A program made the translations under genes and the position numbers. A stretch of DNA of 64,000 nucleotides from contig CABFPE010000302.1 of the NCBI GenBank assembly GCA_900660155.1, forward strand, positions 871,142 through 935,141, read 5' to 3'. The notes under the pieces were generated by a model. That model searched no databases, was not told the DNA's origin, and was given only the letters and a program-made list of their open reading frames with translations. The DNA is from Hofstenia miamia (Eukaryota > Xenacoelomorpha > Acoela > Hofsteniidae). This document shows, in pieces, positions 1-14,400 of the stretch. Numbering within the stretch: position 1 is the first letter of the stretch; each line of letters begins with the position of its first letter.

Positions 1-1617
1 CGTCAAAATTACATTTTTAATGTTTGTGTAATTATGTTATCAATGATATTACACTGCCGACTACTCTACCTCAAACAGTCTGGATATTTTTGAAAAATGT
101 TCATTATCCTATAAAAAAAATTTTTGAACGCTTATAGCTCAAACTATTAAAGCTATGATAAATCTGAAAGCACAATGCGATAGAGAAGAGTCTGCTGTTT
201 CTTTTCGCGTTAAACCTGACCGCGACCTTTGTTGCATCCATGAGATCAAAACCTTAAATATATGAACATTAGGTAAGGAGAGAATTTAATTCATTCTCAA
301 AAATTCGATATTTTAAAAGAAACTTGTTAATCTTCTTAAAACCTCGACCTCGGCAATAGGCTTTCATAGAAATTATCAAAATTGCATTAAGGTATGTTCC
401 CGAATGTACCTACCCATACCCCAAGATTTTCTAATTTCTTATAGGCTTGGAGAAAATTTTCTGTAAATGTGAAAAAACAGCTTGTCCCTTAAAACGGGCG
501 TCAGCCTGTTTAAGGTTAACCTAACAATTTATTTGTAATGTTTCTTCGGGCAAGCCGGGTTTCCCTCAAAGCATGAAAATTCTCTTATATAGTAATTAAG
601 GTCGACCCGAGTAAGTGCAATAGAAGAATGGTATATTAAAATTGTAATGTAACTACGAAATTTTATTAATAGGTATTTTGCTCACGGACACGAACAAAAT
701 TTAAATCACGTCTTTGCTTTATACGTATCCGCAGGTGCACCCAAAATATTATTTGGGTTAAGTAAGCTCGAAATAATTGAAAACAAATTGGTATTTTGTA
801 TTAGAAAATACCAAAGTTCTAAAACAACCATACATAAATTGACACTACTGTACAAACGAAGAAATTATTCAATTGAAACTTCTAGGAGTTCCTTAAATTT
901 CAATAAACTAAATAGCATAGTAAAAACTGGTAGTTCCAATTAATGCAGTTTATGATTTTTGTGTAATACCATTATTATGTTTAAGCGATCAGATTTGTAA
1001 AATAAAATGGTAAGAGATTTCTGCTACAGTGTAATTTTCAAGCCAATTCGCGATGTGATCCAAAATTATATCAAACCACAGCCTCCTTATCCAAAAAAAT
1101 TACGTTGTTTACAAAACCTTGAAAAATTATTAAATGCAAAGTTAAGTGTTCAGCATCAAACTAAACTTAGTCTTGCAAGTACTAGGGGCTCCGATTTAAA
1201 CCCTTCCTCTTTTAAGAATCACTGCCATTAAATTACTATTTACAGCGAAAAAATGAATAAATTTATTTCATTGGAATTTATACATTGAAAATATTTAGAT
1301 TTCATTGATCAACTTGCGTTTAGATAATTTCAACCGACATTGTGACCTAACATCGATGTCCTTAGCACAAAGAGTACCTAGAAAAAGCATAAATATTTAT
1401 TGCTTGCAATAAGTTTAAATGTATTTGAAATTATTTTATGACTTTAACCACAATTGACATATTCAAAATTTTAAGCATAAAAATATAGTCGCTAGAAATT
1501 CTAAAGTAATGTTATCACTGACTATTTCATTAGCTCCACAAATGTTGACAATTCCAATCTAAAATATTTTACAATAATAAATATAATCAATAGAAACTAT
1601 TTGCTAATTAAAAGCGT
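1..1617. other. 3' flanking DNA without a gene
   Basis: AT-rich sequence downstream of the minus-strand MRTF gene. The only open frame of note (1007-1231, +) has no recognisable domain and no splice or family support. I see no RNA gene or mobile element here. Confidence 0.5.
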
Positions 1618-1619
1618 CA

Positions 1620-1625
1620 TTTATT
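1620..1625 (-). terminator. Candidate polyadenylation signal of MRTF
   Basis: The minus strand reads AATAAA here, about 460 nt beyond the MRTF stop codon. Such hexamers are common by chance in AT-rich DNA and another lies near 1260, so this is only a candidate. Confidence 0.3.
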
Positions 1626-1799
1626 TTCCAATTTTTCATATTTTCATTACACATTATATACATTGATAGGTTTAATAAAAACGAAGTGATCATTGGTAAA
1701 TGCCAATGGTATATAAAAATGTAGGGTGAAAAATTTAAACAATTACAAAAACAAAGAATATCGAGAATTAAATTCATTTGTTATTTAATAAAAATAGCA

Positions 1800-1816
1800 C
1801 CTCTCTCTCTCTCTCT
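1800..1816. repeat. (CT)n microsatellite
   Basis: A run of about eight CT units, in the presumed 3' UTR or just beyond the end of the MRTF gene. Confidence 0.8.
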
Positions 1817-2087
1817 TCTCAATTAACAAAATTATTGAAGCCAAAAAAACAATGGAAGTGCAATCCAAAAATAATTTTATAAAGTTTACAAGATTGAACG
1901 CGGAATGAATTGCATTGGAAAAAGCACTAGAAGTCTAATGCGCGTGGTGCTTAGAAAGCTACAAGACATGTGTAGGCACACAGTAACAACAAAGTCAAGT
2001 AAGCATGGAAACTTATTAGAACACCTTGTCAAAGATTAATTCGAATAAAGCGATTAATAATAAAACAAGTTTGAAAGTGTGTGCCTT

Positions 2088-2417
2088 CTAGAAGAGCATG
2101 CCCTCCACCTCGGGCAATTGGTCGGGGGTAGAGAGCGTGCTGAACACATCATCTTGGGAGAAAGACATGGGTTGGTTGAATATGGCGCCTTGAGTGGGTG
2201 TATTCTCGAGAGAGGATAGTGAACCACTCTGGTTGTCTATGACTATGCCGGAGTCGGGTGAGCTGTACGCATGAGAATAGATCGATTGGCTTTGCTGCGC
2301 GTCTCGGATGTCAGGTGAGCTAGCTGTCTTGTGAAGGTACGAGGGAGGCATGTCGTAAAGAATTTGAGTCAATAAAGGATCTATTCCCGAATTCGATGAA
2401 GATATGGGTGATCGCTC
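2088..2417 (-). CDS. MRTF terminal exon 14 (C-terminal activation region)
   Basis: A 330-nt exon from the TTTAG acceptor to the TAG stop: 109 residues beginning ERSPISSSNSGIDPLLTQIL and ending DQLPEVEGMLF. Rich in Ser, Asp, Pro and Leu (SSPDSGIVID, DDVFSTLSTPD), typical of an acidic transactivation domain. Confidence 0.92.
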   Translation of the reverse strand, partial: ERSPISSSNSGIDPLLTQILYDMPPSYLHKTASSPDIRDAQQSQSIYSHAYSSPDSGIVIDNQSGSLSSLENTPTQGAIFNQPMSFSQDDVFSTLSTPDQLPEVEGMLF

Positions 2418-5400
2418 CTAAACATTGCATTCTTCATACACCAGAACAAAGAAAGTCTCTACTTAAAGCATACATACAATTTTTAAACAATTTTTGACTT
2501 TGTAAAATATGAGTGAAAAGTAATTAAATGTCATCTATCAAGCTAGAGATATAAAACCTGTGTTGTGACTTGTGTTTTCATAGCCAATTGAACCAAAGCA
2601 GCTGACGCGTGAGACAATCCCGAAGAATTGGCAAACAATGGCTAAATGATTTCCATTGATAAAGATGAACCTAGAAAACCCTGCTTACCTCATTAGTTGA
2701 TGTAAATAAAGAAGGCGAGATGCCACCGGTTTCAACTGGATCTGAACTGTCTGTCACCATCTCCGGTGATTCTAAACAAGACATTCAAGCAAATGTCGTC
2801 AGTGGCGCGTTTAGGGGGCAGTAGGCGACTCTTCCTCCCCCTTTTGGGGCCAACTGCGAAACATTATGAAAAATGTTCTCTTTTCCTCAAAAATGAAAAT
2901 AGTTTACGTTAATTCAAGATATTATCAATCGATTTGCTGCTAAAAACAGACGATTGTATTTTGTGTAAGCTTATTTCTGTCCAAAAAAAACATTTCTTCC
3001 AATTTTTTTCTGTAAAAAAAGGTGTCAGTGTCAGCCCGCCCCCCTGTTTTGAAAATCCTAAACGTGCAACTGAATGGGGTGTGTGAGGAGATTAAAAATA
3101 AGACCCTTTCCTCTTTACAGAACTGCTGCGTAGTAAAAAAGATCGATATTATATTGTACAGTATTTTTATTCAAAACCATTATGGAACGCTTTCATACCT
3201 TACATGTAAATATTTTTATAATTGCACACTATATATGTATCAATTATTATGTTTATACAAACTTAAATAAATGAATGCTTACGTGTGTTTAAATCACAAT
3301 TTCCAATCAACTTTTCAATGTCTTCACGAGAAATAAAAGGTGCTAAAAGGGTAGGTTAATTATAAAATATACCCAAAATGGGATCACTGTCATACTATTC
3401 CATAAATCAATACAACTGAAATGAAACTGACCAAAGTTGAACCTAACAACTGAATTGCGGGCAAGTCAAGTTTTGAATAGAAGAATTCTCATTTTCTAAG
3501 CCTAATGCATTTGAAAGACTTAGGTTCGTAACTACTCGTAATCATCATGATTATGTTCACTAAGCAGGCTCAAATAAAATTGTTACGAGTACTTGAAAAA
3601 TTGTTACATAGTGTCTCAAGTTTGATTAAAATGATGCTATGTTACGAGTATGCAACCCTACTCAAGTACACAGAGCTACTATTCATTAAGTGTAATTGAC
3701 ATGTTGGAATGAATTAAGAGTGTTATAGTTGCGATGAAATATTAAACATTCACGGAAGCCTCACCTGGATTGTCGCTTTCTTCTGAGTGAATTGACACAT
3801 TGGATATAGGCTAAATGCATACAAATGTACATTTGCATTAAATTCATGTTTATTAGTAATATCTACTAAAATGAACAAAAATTCACTAACATTTACTGCA
3901 CAATATAACAAATTACTTTTGCAATTTTATAGGTTACAGCTTTGATTTTTAGCATTAGGACCTTATTTTGCATTCAAATTTCATGTTATTAGAGATTTAG
4001 TTTCAACTTTTAGGTCCCAGTGAAAAGTAACCTTAAAAACTAACTGCATAAAAATACAGGATAAGTAAAGCACAGAAATGATATTCAGCGTTAAAAATTA
4101 GTATAATCACACGCTTTTGTATGCCTACACTCAAAGGTTTCAAAACGATTGATGTTCAAAATCATATAACAAATGAAACGTACACATTTAATAGGATTTT
4201 TACAAAGTTTGAACATCAATATTTCTGAAACCTATGAGGATGTACACGAGATAGCGATCGGGGCATAAATAAACAAATTCAGAATTATTTTATACAAAAC
4301 CTAGTTATAAATAGCATTCTGTTCTAGTCCAGTCACCGCGATTAAGCTTGGCAGACAGCGTAAGGACAAGCAGTCTGCAAGATATTTTTGGGTCTCATAT
4401 TTAATTACATGCATTCAACAATTGCTATACAAATAGGAAAATTTGAAGATATTTACACGAGAAAATAATACAAACATTGTTTTTACCTATGGTTTCTTAT
4501 TACCGCATATCAAAAACTTGAAAATATGTTAAATGCGTTTTACAAAACAGAAAAATAAGCAAAGTTGAACTTGAACAAATTGGAATGGAATAAATCAGGA
4601 AGGGATTACGAATGTCTCGAAATTACAAGACTTTGTGCAGGATCAGACATGAGAAAAGTAAATCATGTGACTTGGGAATAAATTGACATAAAATCCAGGA
4701 GCACTTGAACTCACAATTAATTATTTATGAAGAATTTATTGCTCTTGAAATAGTTATCATAGTGTAAAGCTTACGTAATATTACGTAAACATTTATTAAC
4801 CAATAAAATGCGTTGATTGGTTCGTTAACAAAAACATGTGGAATTTTTCATTACAATTTTATAGTAGTGGTTACAAATTTGCGTAGAAAAATGATTAAAG
4901 AGTTTCTCAAATATACACTTGCAAATTGCAAATATAAAATGAAAAATTGTAGTTCCACCGATTAAGCCTCTTAAAATAAAACAAATTGATGCCTATAAGA
5001 ATGGAGTCAAACAATTCAAAAATTAAAGAGAACTGATATAGGTCCATAGACAGAAGTATGATTAAGAAAGCTTTTACCAAATTTGCAAAGAGGAATTGCT
5101 TAAAACAACTATAAACTCTATTGTTTACACAACTATAAAAATCTTGAAAGCATTACACATGGGATCACATCATTCAAGTATTCACCACACATTCTATTAG
5201 ATTTTGTTGTTAAATTATTTGTTTGCAGCCAGTTCGAATCCTGAACAAAGAGTAGAGACATGCTACTCTTGTTGTGTTATTGAAAATTTAGTAAAAGAAG
5301 AACAGTATTCAATTAAAATGAACTGCTTTTGTCATCGAAAATTTTTCGCTTTAAGTAAATGTATGTTCAAATAGATATTTAGTATTTTTAATAGATATTT

Positions 5401-8400
5401 CTGGATATATGCTGGTGTATTAACATGCTATAAAAGCAAAATGAATTTTGTTTTAAAGAAATAACTAAGGTTCTTAGAAATAAGGCTTAACAAGTACAAA
5501 GATGTAGTTGTAGTACACTCCAATAGGCAATTGCTCATTTTTGTTAATTCAAACTAAACTGAAGCAATGAAAGACTAAAAATTTATAACGCATTCAATAA
5601 CAAATCCCAATAATCTCGAAGTCAGATAGAAAAAGGTGGTTATCATAAAAGGCCGAGTTTGTAAAGTAACTATATCGAAAAAGTTTATAGTTAACATATC
5701 ACGTACAAATAAGAAATATAAATATAGACTTCAATCACGTTGCGTAATTCCATGGAAAAAACGGTGAACAATTGTGTGGAGTTGGTAATTAACGGATCGG
5801 GCATTTTAAGCTTCTCAGAGGTTGCGGAAAAAGACGAAATCAGTCGTGCATTGTGCCTAGTTTACATCTTTAGTTAGTTTGCATCAATTTTTCAGTAACC
5901 GCATTGGTGTGTACTAGATACTTTTCACTAAATATTTTATACCTGCATAATTATTGGGCCTTCTAAATTGTCTAAAATTTTTGTTAAATTTTTTTTCAAT
6001 TTTGGCCCCAAAATTTTGAGGTTTATATAATCACTTTGTTATTTTGAAATTCCAAACTTGGGGCGCCAAATTTGTTCAAAATTGCCTATAATAAGCTGTA
6101 TTTCTATTCTTGGAGAATAAATATTTTATTAAAATTTGGAGGCCCAGCACAGGGCAACTGTATAAATTAAATTATGCTTATTCATTATAATAATGTTAAA
6201 ACTTTTGTAGCATTGTTGAACTCAAGGGCGTAGAAAAATCTACAAAATTCTAAATCAGCAAAAATTTGATAAAAATAATGTCGGAAATCACCCCGCAACA
6301 CTGAAGAAAGTGCAATAAAATTAAAGAACGAGTGCATGTGTTGAAAAATAGTTATAATTCCCATTAATTTAGATATATGAACCATAAACTTAACGTCACT
6401 GTTCTACTTAAATTTACAAAAACAAAAACAGAATTGGGTTGAAATTCAAAATATAAAAGCCAATCAAGCGTAAAGTTTGCGACAGGACGCAATATAAAAA
6501 CATAATTTGGCACAGCGTCTGAAGCTTGTTTGCAAAGATTCCAAAAATTAATAATATATTATTGAGGGCGAAATGCACCTCTACTTGTTATCTCAATATT
6601 TATAAACACAGTTTCAATTGACGCACAAATTATCAACGCTTGGGAAAGCATTTGAAGCTGTTATTTACGATTTAATAAATGTTTAGTCGACGAAGAAAAA
6701 ATGCTGCGAGAAGTGTTTATTTTTTAAAATCTCTGCTTTCAAACAAACACAATAAATGTTGCTAATCAAAGTGGCATAGTTATTGAAAGAACGTGAAGAT
6801 TATCCATCATTAAATTGCAATACATGAAGTTGCTATGAGAAAGCAAAATTTAGAGAAAATCAATTAAATTAAGCGATACGGAAAATACAAGTTGAACAAG
6901 CGCAGAAAAAACGTTACTAGTTCGTGCAATAATACTTCTAATTTAAAATGCATTTCTACTATAAATTTAAGAAACAATGGCAATATAGAACTGTGGATTT
7001 TAACAATAGGATGTGGAAAATGGTATTTCACAATGTTCAATACAGTCTGAGTTTCGTTAAGCTTTTCTTCAAATTCCACGTTCGATATTTTTATAATTAT
7101 GTTTTATTATTCCTGGCAAACCATTTTGACGGCTTTCGTAATATTTCTCTTTGATAAATCTGAAGATTTATTTCCAAATATCTCTGCAGTATATAAGTAA
7201 ATAGCAAATATATATATATATGTATAAAGCTATTTTTACTTGCATTAAAATATTTCACAATAAAAAACTCTCAATTCTTAGATTCACAGTTTCAATGAAA
7301 TGGTTTATATGCGAATAACACTGGAGATCATCCTCGATGAATTTACCAAGATATTTATATGTATAATGATTTTCTATTAATGAATAGATCAGAATTTGCT
7401 GCATTTACTGAATTTCTTCATTCTTGATGTTCTATTGAGTTCTCATTGGATCTGAAACCGGAACCAATTATCCTAAGGTAACTGATCAGGCAGCTTTTTT
7501 TCTCAAGACACGGACGCTAAACAAAACACAAAAAAGCGTAGAATTGATCTCTTATCCGAAATCGGGACAAGTGAGAACTCTGGAAAGTATCCACTCGAAA
7601 TATATTTGGAACAGCCATATATTCTCGTTTACCACGTCAAAGTTTAATTGTAGTAGTTACATTAATAAGCCAAGATTAGCTGTTTAGAAAATATCTGCTA
7701 TAAAAACTTGCTAAAATGATGTGAATAAGAAAACCCCGACCCGAAATCAATACCACGCCCAGGTTCGAGAACTACTTGTGACTGAAGATAATGTTCATTT
7801 GCAATACACATTTGGCATGAGAAAGCAAAATTTTATTGAAACGATATGGAAAATAATAGTTAAGCAAGCATTTCAATGATAAATATTTTGACCTATAGGT
7901 CAATGAAATTCATTGCAAAAATCATGAAGCAATGACAATGCTTACAGTCAAGAAATAATGACAATAGAGAACTATGGTTCCATCTCCATCCTCATCAAAA
8001 AAAACTTGCACTTTAAGGCCATTTCTATGAAATGATTGTAACAAGATAGCTTTGTCTAGTAAAGAAAGCTTTAGAAAACTATAGAAAAACAGACGTAGAA
8101 TGTTTGAGGATTTTTTGATATTTACAAACTGATATGAATTATGAAAATCATAAATTTATGCAGAAATACCGAGAATATTTTTGAAGACGGTATTTCAAAA
8201 CAGTTAAAGTAAAGTAGACAAACGCCATGTGCTAAAATGGAACCGTAGACAGAAAAGCAGAGCAATCGCTAAGCCCAGTCAATAATGGGAGGGAGGTTAT
8301 AAATAATCAAATAAAAGTGGCATATTGGAAGCATAAGTAGTACAAACAAACTAACTAACGCTTTCCCTCTCCCACGTGCCCTTAATTGCTTTCATCTACT

Positions 8401-11400
8401 GAGAATTAGCATGCACGAAAAAACAAACAATACAAAAACGAATTCACAGAGCCAACTATTCCTGACTAATTGGAAAATGGATGGAAACGAAGGGAAGGAG
8501 GAATAGGTGTAATAAAACTTAAGTATAATATTTAAATCTCAGGGATTTACGAGAAACTGGCTGGTGGATATAAAGTAATAAAAAATAATTAAGTGATACA
8601 TTAAGAAGGATTACGTAGTCCGATGGTGAGCATATTTGATATTAATATTCTATGCAATAGTTAAACATAAATCGGAGACGCGCGCAGTTTGTGCGTCATA
8701 CATTTCCACACACTGCGCTAGAGAAAACAGGGATAGTGCTTAATTGCACAAATAGAGGACATAAAATCGTATCCTTTAACAATTTCACGATTGCGTATAT
8801 CATGGTATGCAAAACAGGAAGCAGACCTTGTGGAACATATATTTTACATTAGAATGTTTAAACAATTGAATAGTTACAATTAATGAAACTTGCAAAGATC
8901 CTTTAAAAAACAACAAATTTCTCACATCTATCACGAAATTTGGTAATCTTTGTATATCAATATATCTATACGCGAATCTGTGCATATTATGGCGACCCGA
9001 AAGCCAGTAATTTCAATACATCTATTTTGGTAAAAATTGAGGAATAAAGTCAACAAGTTCATAATTTCAGTTCTCAGTCAATACAGCCAAAATTATCATA
9101 TTATTATGTATATAAGTATGTTTGCTTTGGGTGGTGTAAAATAGCGGAGTTGCATATATCTAACTAAAAACTGTCATTGATTTCCAGGTGAAATCAAACC
9201 CACAAGTACACAAAGATTTAAATTTTTTTTCAATGTCAAAGTAACTTATTGCACAAGACCGCAATTCCTGCCCGAGAACACTTGTAAACATGCAAGATTT
9301 CTTTTCAATCATACTAGTCCGTAAATTGTGTAAAAAATGAATTGTTTGCCTAAGTTTTAGAAGTTAGGTTAAATAAACGTGAAAGTTTTAAAAAAAATAC
9401 ACTCTCCATAGCTAGATCTAAGGCCGTGGGAACGACAAATAATTTCAACGATTCTTTTCTGTTGATAGATCGCCTTGTTCAAGCGCGGAAGCCGTTGCAA
9501 TGTAAATTCTTAATAAGTTGAGGGTGAACTACTGAAAATGAAACATCAAAGGCATGGGGATTTGAAGTTTGCACTTTGCAACACTTTTAACTGAATTATA
9601 GAAAATTGGTGAACCGTGTAGACTGCAAATCAATCGAAAAACAAATTGGTTTTTGCTGAAGCGAATGAATTATCTTTCAAAAATATTAGAGAAATAAACT
9701 CATGAAAATACTTTGCGGGCACAGCTGATCGTGCGCAAAATTTCCTAAGAAGGCCATATAGCATTTGGCCATAACTAAAATTCTGAGGAAAATCGAGATT
9801 GCAAACGATTAATCGATATTCTCAATAATGAATTACTTTTAAAAAGAAATCAAGTTTTCCGACAGTCCAAAGTTACACACCCCCAATATAGGTCAAGCCA
9901 GACATTTGTCGTTTTGGAATTTGAATTCAATTGGAAGAAAATTGGACGTTGGGATTGCATTAGGATTGGTTGGACAGGCAAAATTAGCAATCNTGCAAGA
10001 TTTCTTTTCAATCATACTAGTCCGTAAATTGTGTAAAAAATGAATTGTTTGCCTAAGTTTTAGAAGTTAGGTTAAATAAACGTGAAAGTTTTAAAAAAAA
10101 TACACTCTCCATAGCTAGATCTAAGGCCGTGGGAACGACAAATAATTTCAACGATTCTTTTCTGTTGATAGATCGCCTTGTTCAAGCGCGGAAGCCGTTG
10201 CAATGTAAATTCTTAATAAGTTGAGGGTGAACTACTGAAAATGAAACATCAAAGGCATGGGGATTTGAAGTTTGCACTTTGCAACACTTTTAACTGAATT
10301 ATAGAAAATTGGTGAACCGTGTAGACTGCAAATCAATCGAAAAACAAATTGGTTTTTGCTGAAGCGAATGAATTATCTTTCAAAAATATTAGAGAAATAA
10401 ACTCATGAAAATACTTTGCGGGCACAGCTGATCGTGCGCAAAATTTCCTAAGAAGGCCATATAGCATTTGGCCATAACTAAAATTCTGAGGAAAATCGAG
10501 ATTGCAAACGATTAATCGATATTCTCAATAATGAATTACTTTTAAAAAGAAATCAAGTTTTCCGACAGTCCAAAGTTACACACCCCCAATATAGGTCAAG
10601 CCAGACATTTGTCGTTTTGGAATTTGAATTCAATTGGAAGAAAATTGGACGTTGGGATTGCATTAGGATTGGTTGGACAGGCAAAATTAGCAATCCGTTA
10701 GATTCCAATTGGATATTCATTGGAATAGTTTTATTAAAGTTTGTAAAATATCACAGCAATTATTGTAAAAAAATAAAACTTTAATTGTTAATCAAAAAGC
10801 CTTTCGTAATTTAACACTTGCATTCAATTACAAATTTCACAAAGATAACTGGTTTACAGACAAATCCAGGCGGTGTCCGTCACAATCGATCAAAGATGGA
10901 GGCGGGTGCGGTGCAGTCGGGCACTGAATTTCAAATGTCTGTCCGGTTGCAGTGCGGGTGGACATTTTTATTTTTTTTACATGCGTAATACTAAACTAAT
11001 ACAATATTAATAATCCTACGAAATCTGTATAATATAATATATTTGATATCACTCATTCAATTAAACAAAATTAATAGAAATTCAATTCGACGTTTAAAAA
11101 ATAGCGGTGTGTTTCGGGTCCGGTGCAATGCGGTTATAAAAAATTACACCCGAGTCCATCTATATAAACGATATTATATATTCAAAGAGATTAAAATATA
11201 ATGGAAAAGTTTAGGAAACGCGTTGTTCTAGTTATCATTATTATTCATTTCATTTATAATTCTTAACGGAAACTTGAAAACTACTAATCAAGTGCTTACT
11301 TAGTAAACAAAAAGTAATACACGGTGCATTTCAAGAGAAGTTCAAACTGTAGAAATCAATAACCTAATTGTTTATGTAAAACAACATTGGTATAATTTAC

Positions 11401-14400
11401 ATCAAGATTTCTGTATGATAGTTCATTAAATTCAGAACGACAATGAAAACTCAAAATAATCGTTTACTTATTCATTGTGTAGAGAAAAATTATTTTGCGA
11501 AGTATCAATGATGTTTGCAAATTCATTAAAGAAGATGTCACTTTATCATATAGGAAATAAAAAAAGCATTAAGTCTGTGAGCTATTTACATCGGAAAGAC
11601 AAGCTTCACAGTCTTCGCTAAGGATGTAAGATGCATAGACTTTGCATCGAAAATCTATGCAAGCGTCAGTCATCGCTATCGCTTGGAATTGTATGAAATG
11701 AATCGCATGCTTACATAGATCAAACATCATTTATTCTTTAAAATTTATTTTTCGATTTAACTTATTTTGCTTCGAACAATCTGAAAAATTCGGAATTTTA
11801 AAATCAAATTAATGAGCAGTTCAAGTTTTTTTATATAAATATCCTGTAGGTTAAAGAGATGGACTAGAAAGTAAAATAATCTTCCGATAAAATTGTAAAC
11901 CAAATACGTAGAGAAAAAATTAAAATGTGACAAAATAAATTTTGTATTTTGAGCTAAACGGGAACATGCTGACAAAAGGGATTGCCCTTTTGCTTCTCTA
12001 CTTTTATTTAAACATGATCACGTGAAGATTGGGTTGCCTCTGCACAAACTAGGTCCCTCTTCAATCTTCATCATTTTAATCAACTTTTAAAATACGTATT
12101 ATATATATATATATATATATATAACTGGACTACTATCTTTTTGATAAATGATAGGGTTCCTCGAAAAAACTTGTAAAAATATATGTATATACATGTACAC
12201 CAGTTTAAAAACCTCATTTGAGAAAAGCAAGTGGTGATAATTTAATGATAGACAGAGATCTATATTTTGCATGCAATAGAAAATTTAGGATTTGATACTT
12301 TCAGCGAAAATAATTTAGAATTATGAGATAAATGCAATGGTTCGGGGCAGGTTTTAAAGGAACTATCACTAAAACCTAAATAAACTTTGATAACGAGCGC
12401 GAATTCCACGAATACTAACAACTGCCAATGATGTCAATCAAATTTGGATCATTAAGAAACAATAGGTGACGGCATTAGGCCGCAACCAATAGGAATACGC
12501 ATCTGTCATTCAATAAAACTGACGTAATTATTCTTTGAAGTATTGGGGGAAGCCAAACGCAATGATAAAGGGAAATATTTCGCACGTATTTAATAATGAT
12601 TAAAGCAAAAATAAACTGAATATCATGCAAGGACACATTAAATAATATTTCATTTTAATGTATTTTAAGAGAACATGGGGTTAATGGTATGAAACATGTA
12701 CTAGTTCAAATGCACACTGGAATTGCGTGTATTTATTTGATAGAAAAGCAGGGCACAATTAAGCATTGCTTACGAATACTTGTATCCACCAGATGATCAA
12801 AGAATAACCATAAATGATATTTTCTTTTCTCTAAAGTGCTTCCTGGGATTTATTTATTGAATAAATTTTTCAATCACGAAAAATCGAAAATAAACAGAAA
12901 AACAAATTTTAATTGTTTTTCTACAAGTATTGTTTTTTTATAATGAAATAATTGAAACTAGGTCTTGAATACTAATCGGACTCAATATTAGTACAACGCT
13001 ATTGGTTTACACCAGCAGGGGTGCAAAACTTCGAAACCAATGCTGGGTTTATGTCCAATAAAAACAACATATGCTACCATGCCTGTCAGTTTTTATATTG
13101 TTTTTAGTGCTTTATACTACTACAAATTCGCACATTTAGAAACTACCTTTGGATTTCTTAAAGGAAAGTCGCGGACTTACTCAAACACGTCATGCACATT
13201 TTAAAAAGAAAATGAAAATTAACTGGGTGATTGAATTTTGTAAAGGACTTTTATACTTAGATATGAACGTATGAATAAAATTCGCTAGCAACCTTNCTGA
13301 ATTTCAAATGTCTGTCCGGTTGCAGTGCGGGTGGACATTTTTATTTTTTTTACATGCGTAATACTAAACTAATACAATATTAATAATCCTACGAAATCTG
13401 TATAATATAATATATTTGATATCACTCATTCAATTAAACAAAATTAATAGAAATTCAATTCGACGTTTAAAAAATAGCGGTGTGTTTCGGGTCCGGTGCA
13501 ATGCGGTTATAAAAAATTACACCCGAGTCCATCTATATAAACGATATTATATATTCAAAGAGATTAAAATATAATGGAAAAGTTTAGGAAACGCGTTGTT
13601 CTAGTTATCATTATTATTCATTTCATTTATAATTCTTAACGGAAACTTGAAAACTACTAATCAAGTGCTTACTTAGTAAACAAAAAGTAATACACGGTGC
13701 ATTTCAAGAGAAGTTCAAACTGTAGAAATCAATAACCTAATTGTTTATGTAAAACAACATTGGTATAATTTACATCAAGATTTCTGTATGATAGTTCATT
13801 AAATTCAGAACGACAATGAAAACTCAAAATAATCGTTTACTTATTCATTGTGTAGAGAAAAATTATTTTGCGAAGTATCAATGATGTTTGCAAATTCATT
13901 AAAGAAGATGTCACTTTATCATATAGGAAATAAAAAAAGCATTAAGTCTGTGAGCTATTTACATCGGAAAGACAAGCTTCACAGTCTTCGCTAAGGATGT
14001 AAGATGCATAGACTTTGCATCGAAAATCTATGCAAGCGTCAGTCATCGCTATCGCTTGGAATTGTATGAAATGAATCGCATGCTTACATAGATCAAACAT
14101 CATTTATTCTTTAAAATTTATTTTTCGATTTAACTTATTTTGCTTCGAACAATCTGAAAAATTCGGAATTTTAAAATCAAATTAATGAGCAGTTCAAGTT
14201 TTTTTATATAAATATCCTGTAGGTTAAAGAGATGGACTAGAAAGTAAAATAATCTTCCGATAAAATTGTAAACCAAATACGTAGAGAAAAAATTAAAATG
14301 TGACAAAATAAATTTTGTATTTTGAGCTAAACGGGAACATGCTGACAAAAGGGATTGCCCTTTTGCTTCTCTACTTTTATTTAAACATGATCACGTGAAG

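Noticed and set aside
11757-11975. A 72-codon minus-strand frame repeated exactly at 14130-14348
   Set aside because: The duplication is explained by the assembly overlap around the N at 13296. The frame is Leu/Phe/Ile-rich as expected of AT-rich non-coding DNA and has no family match.
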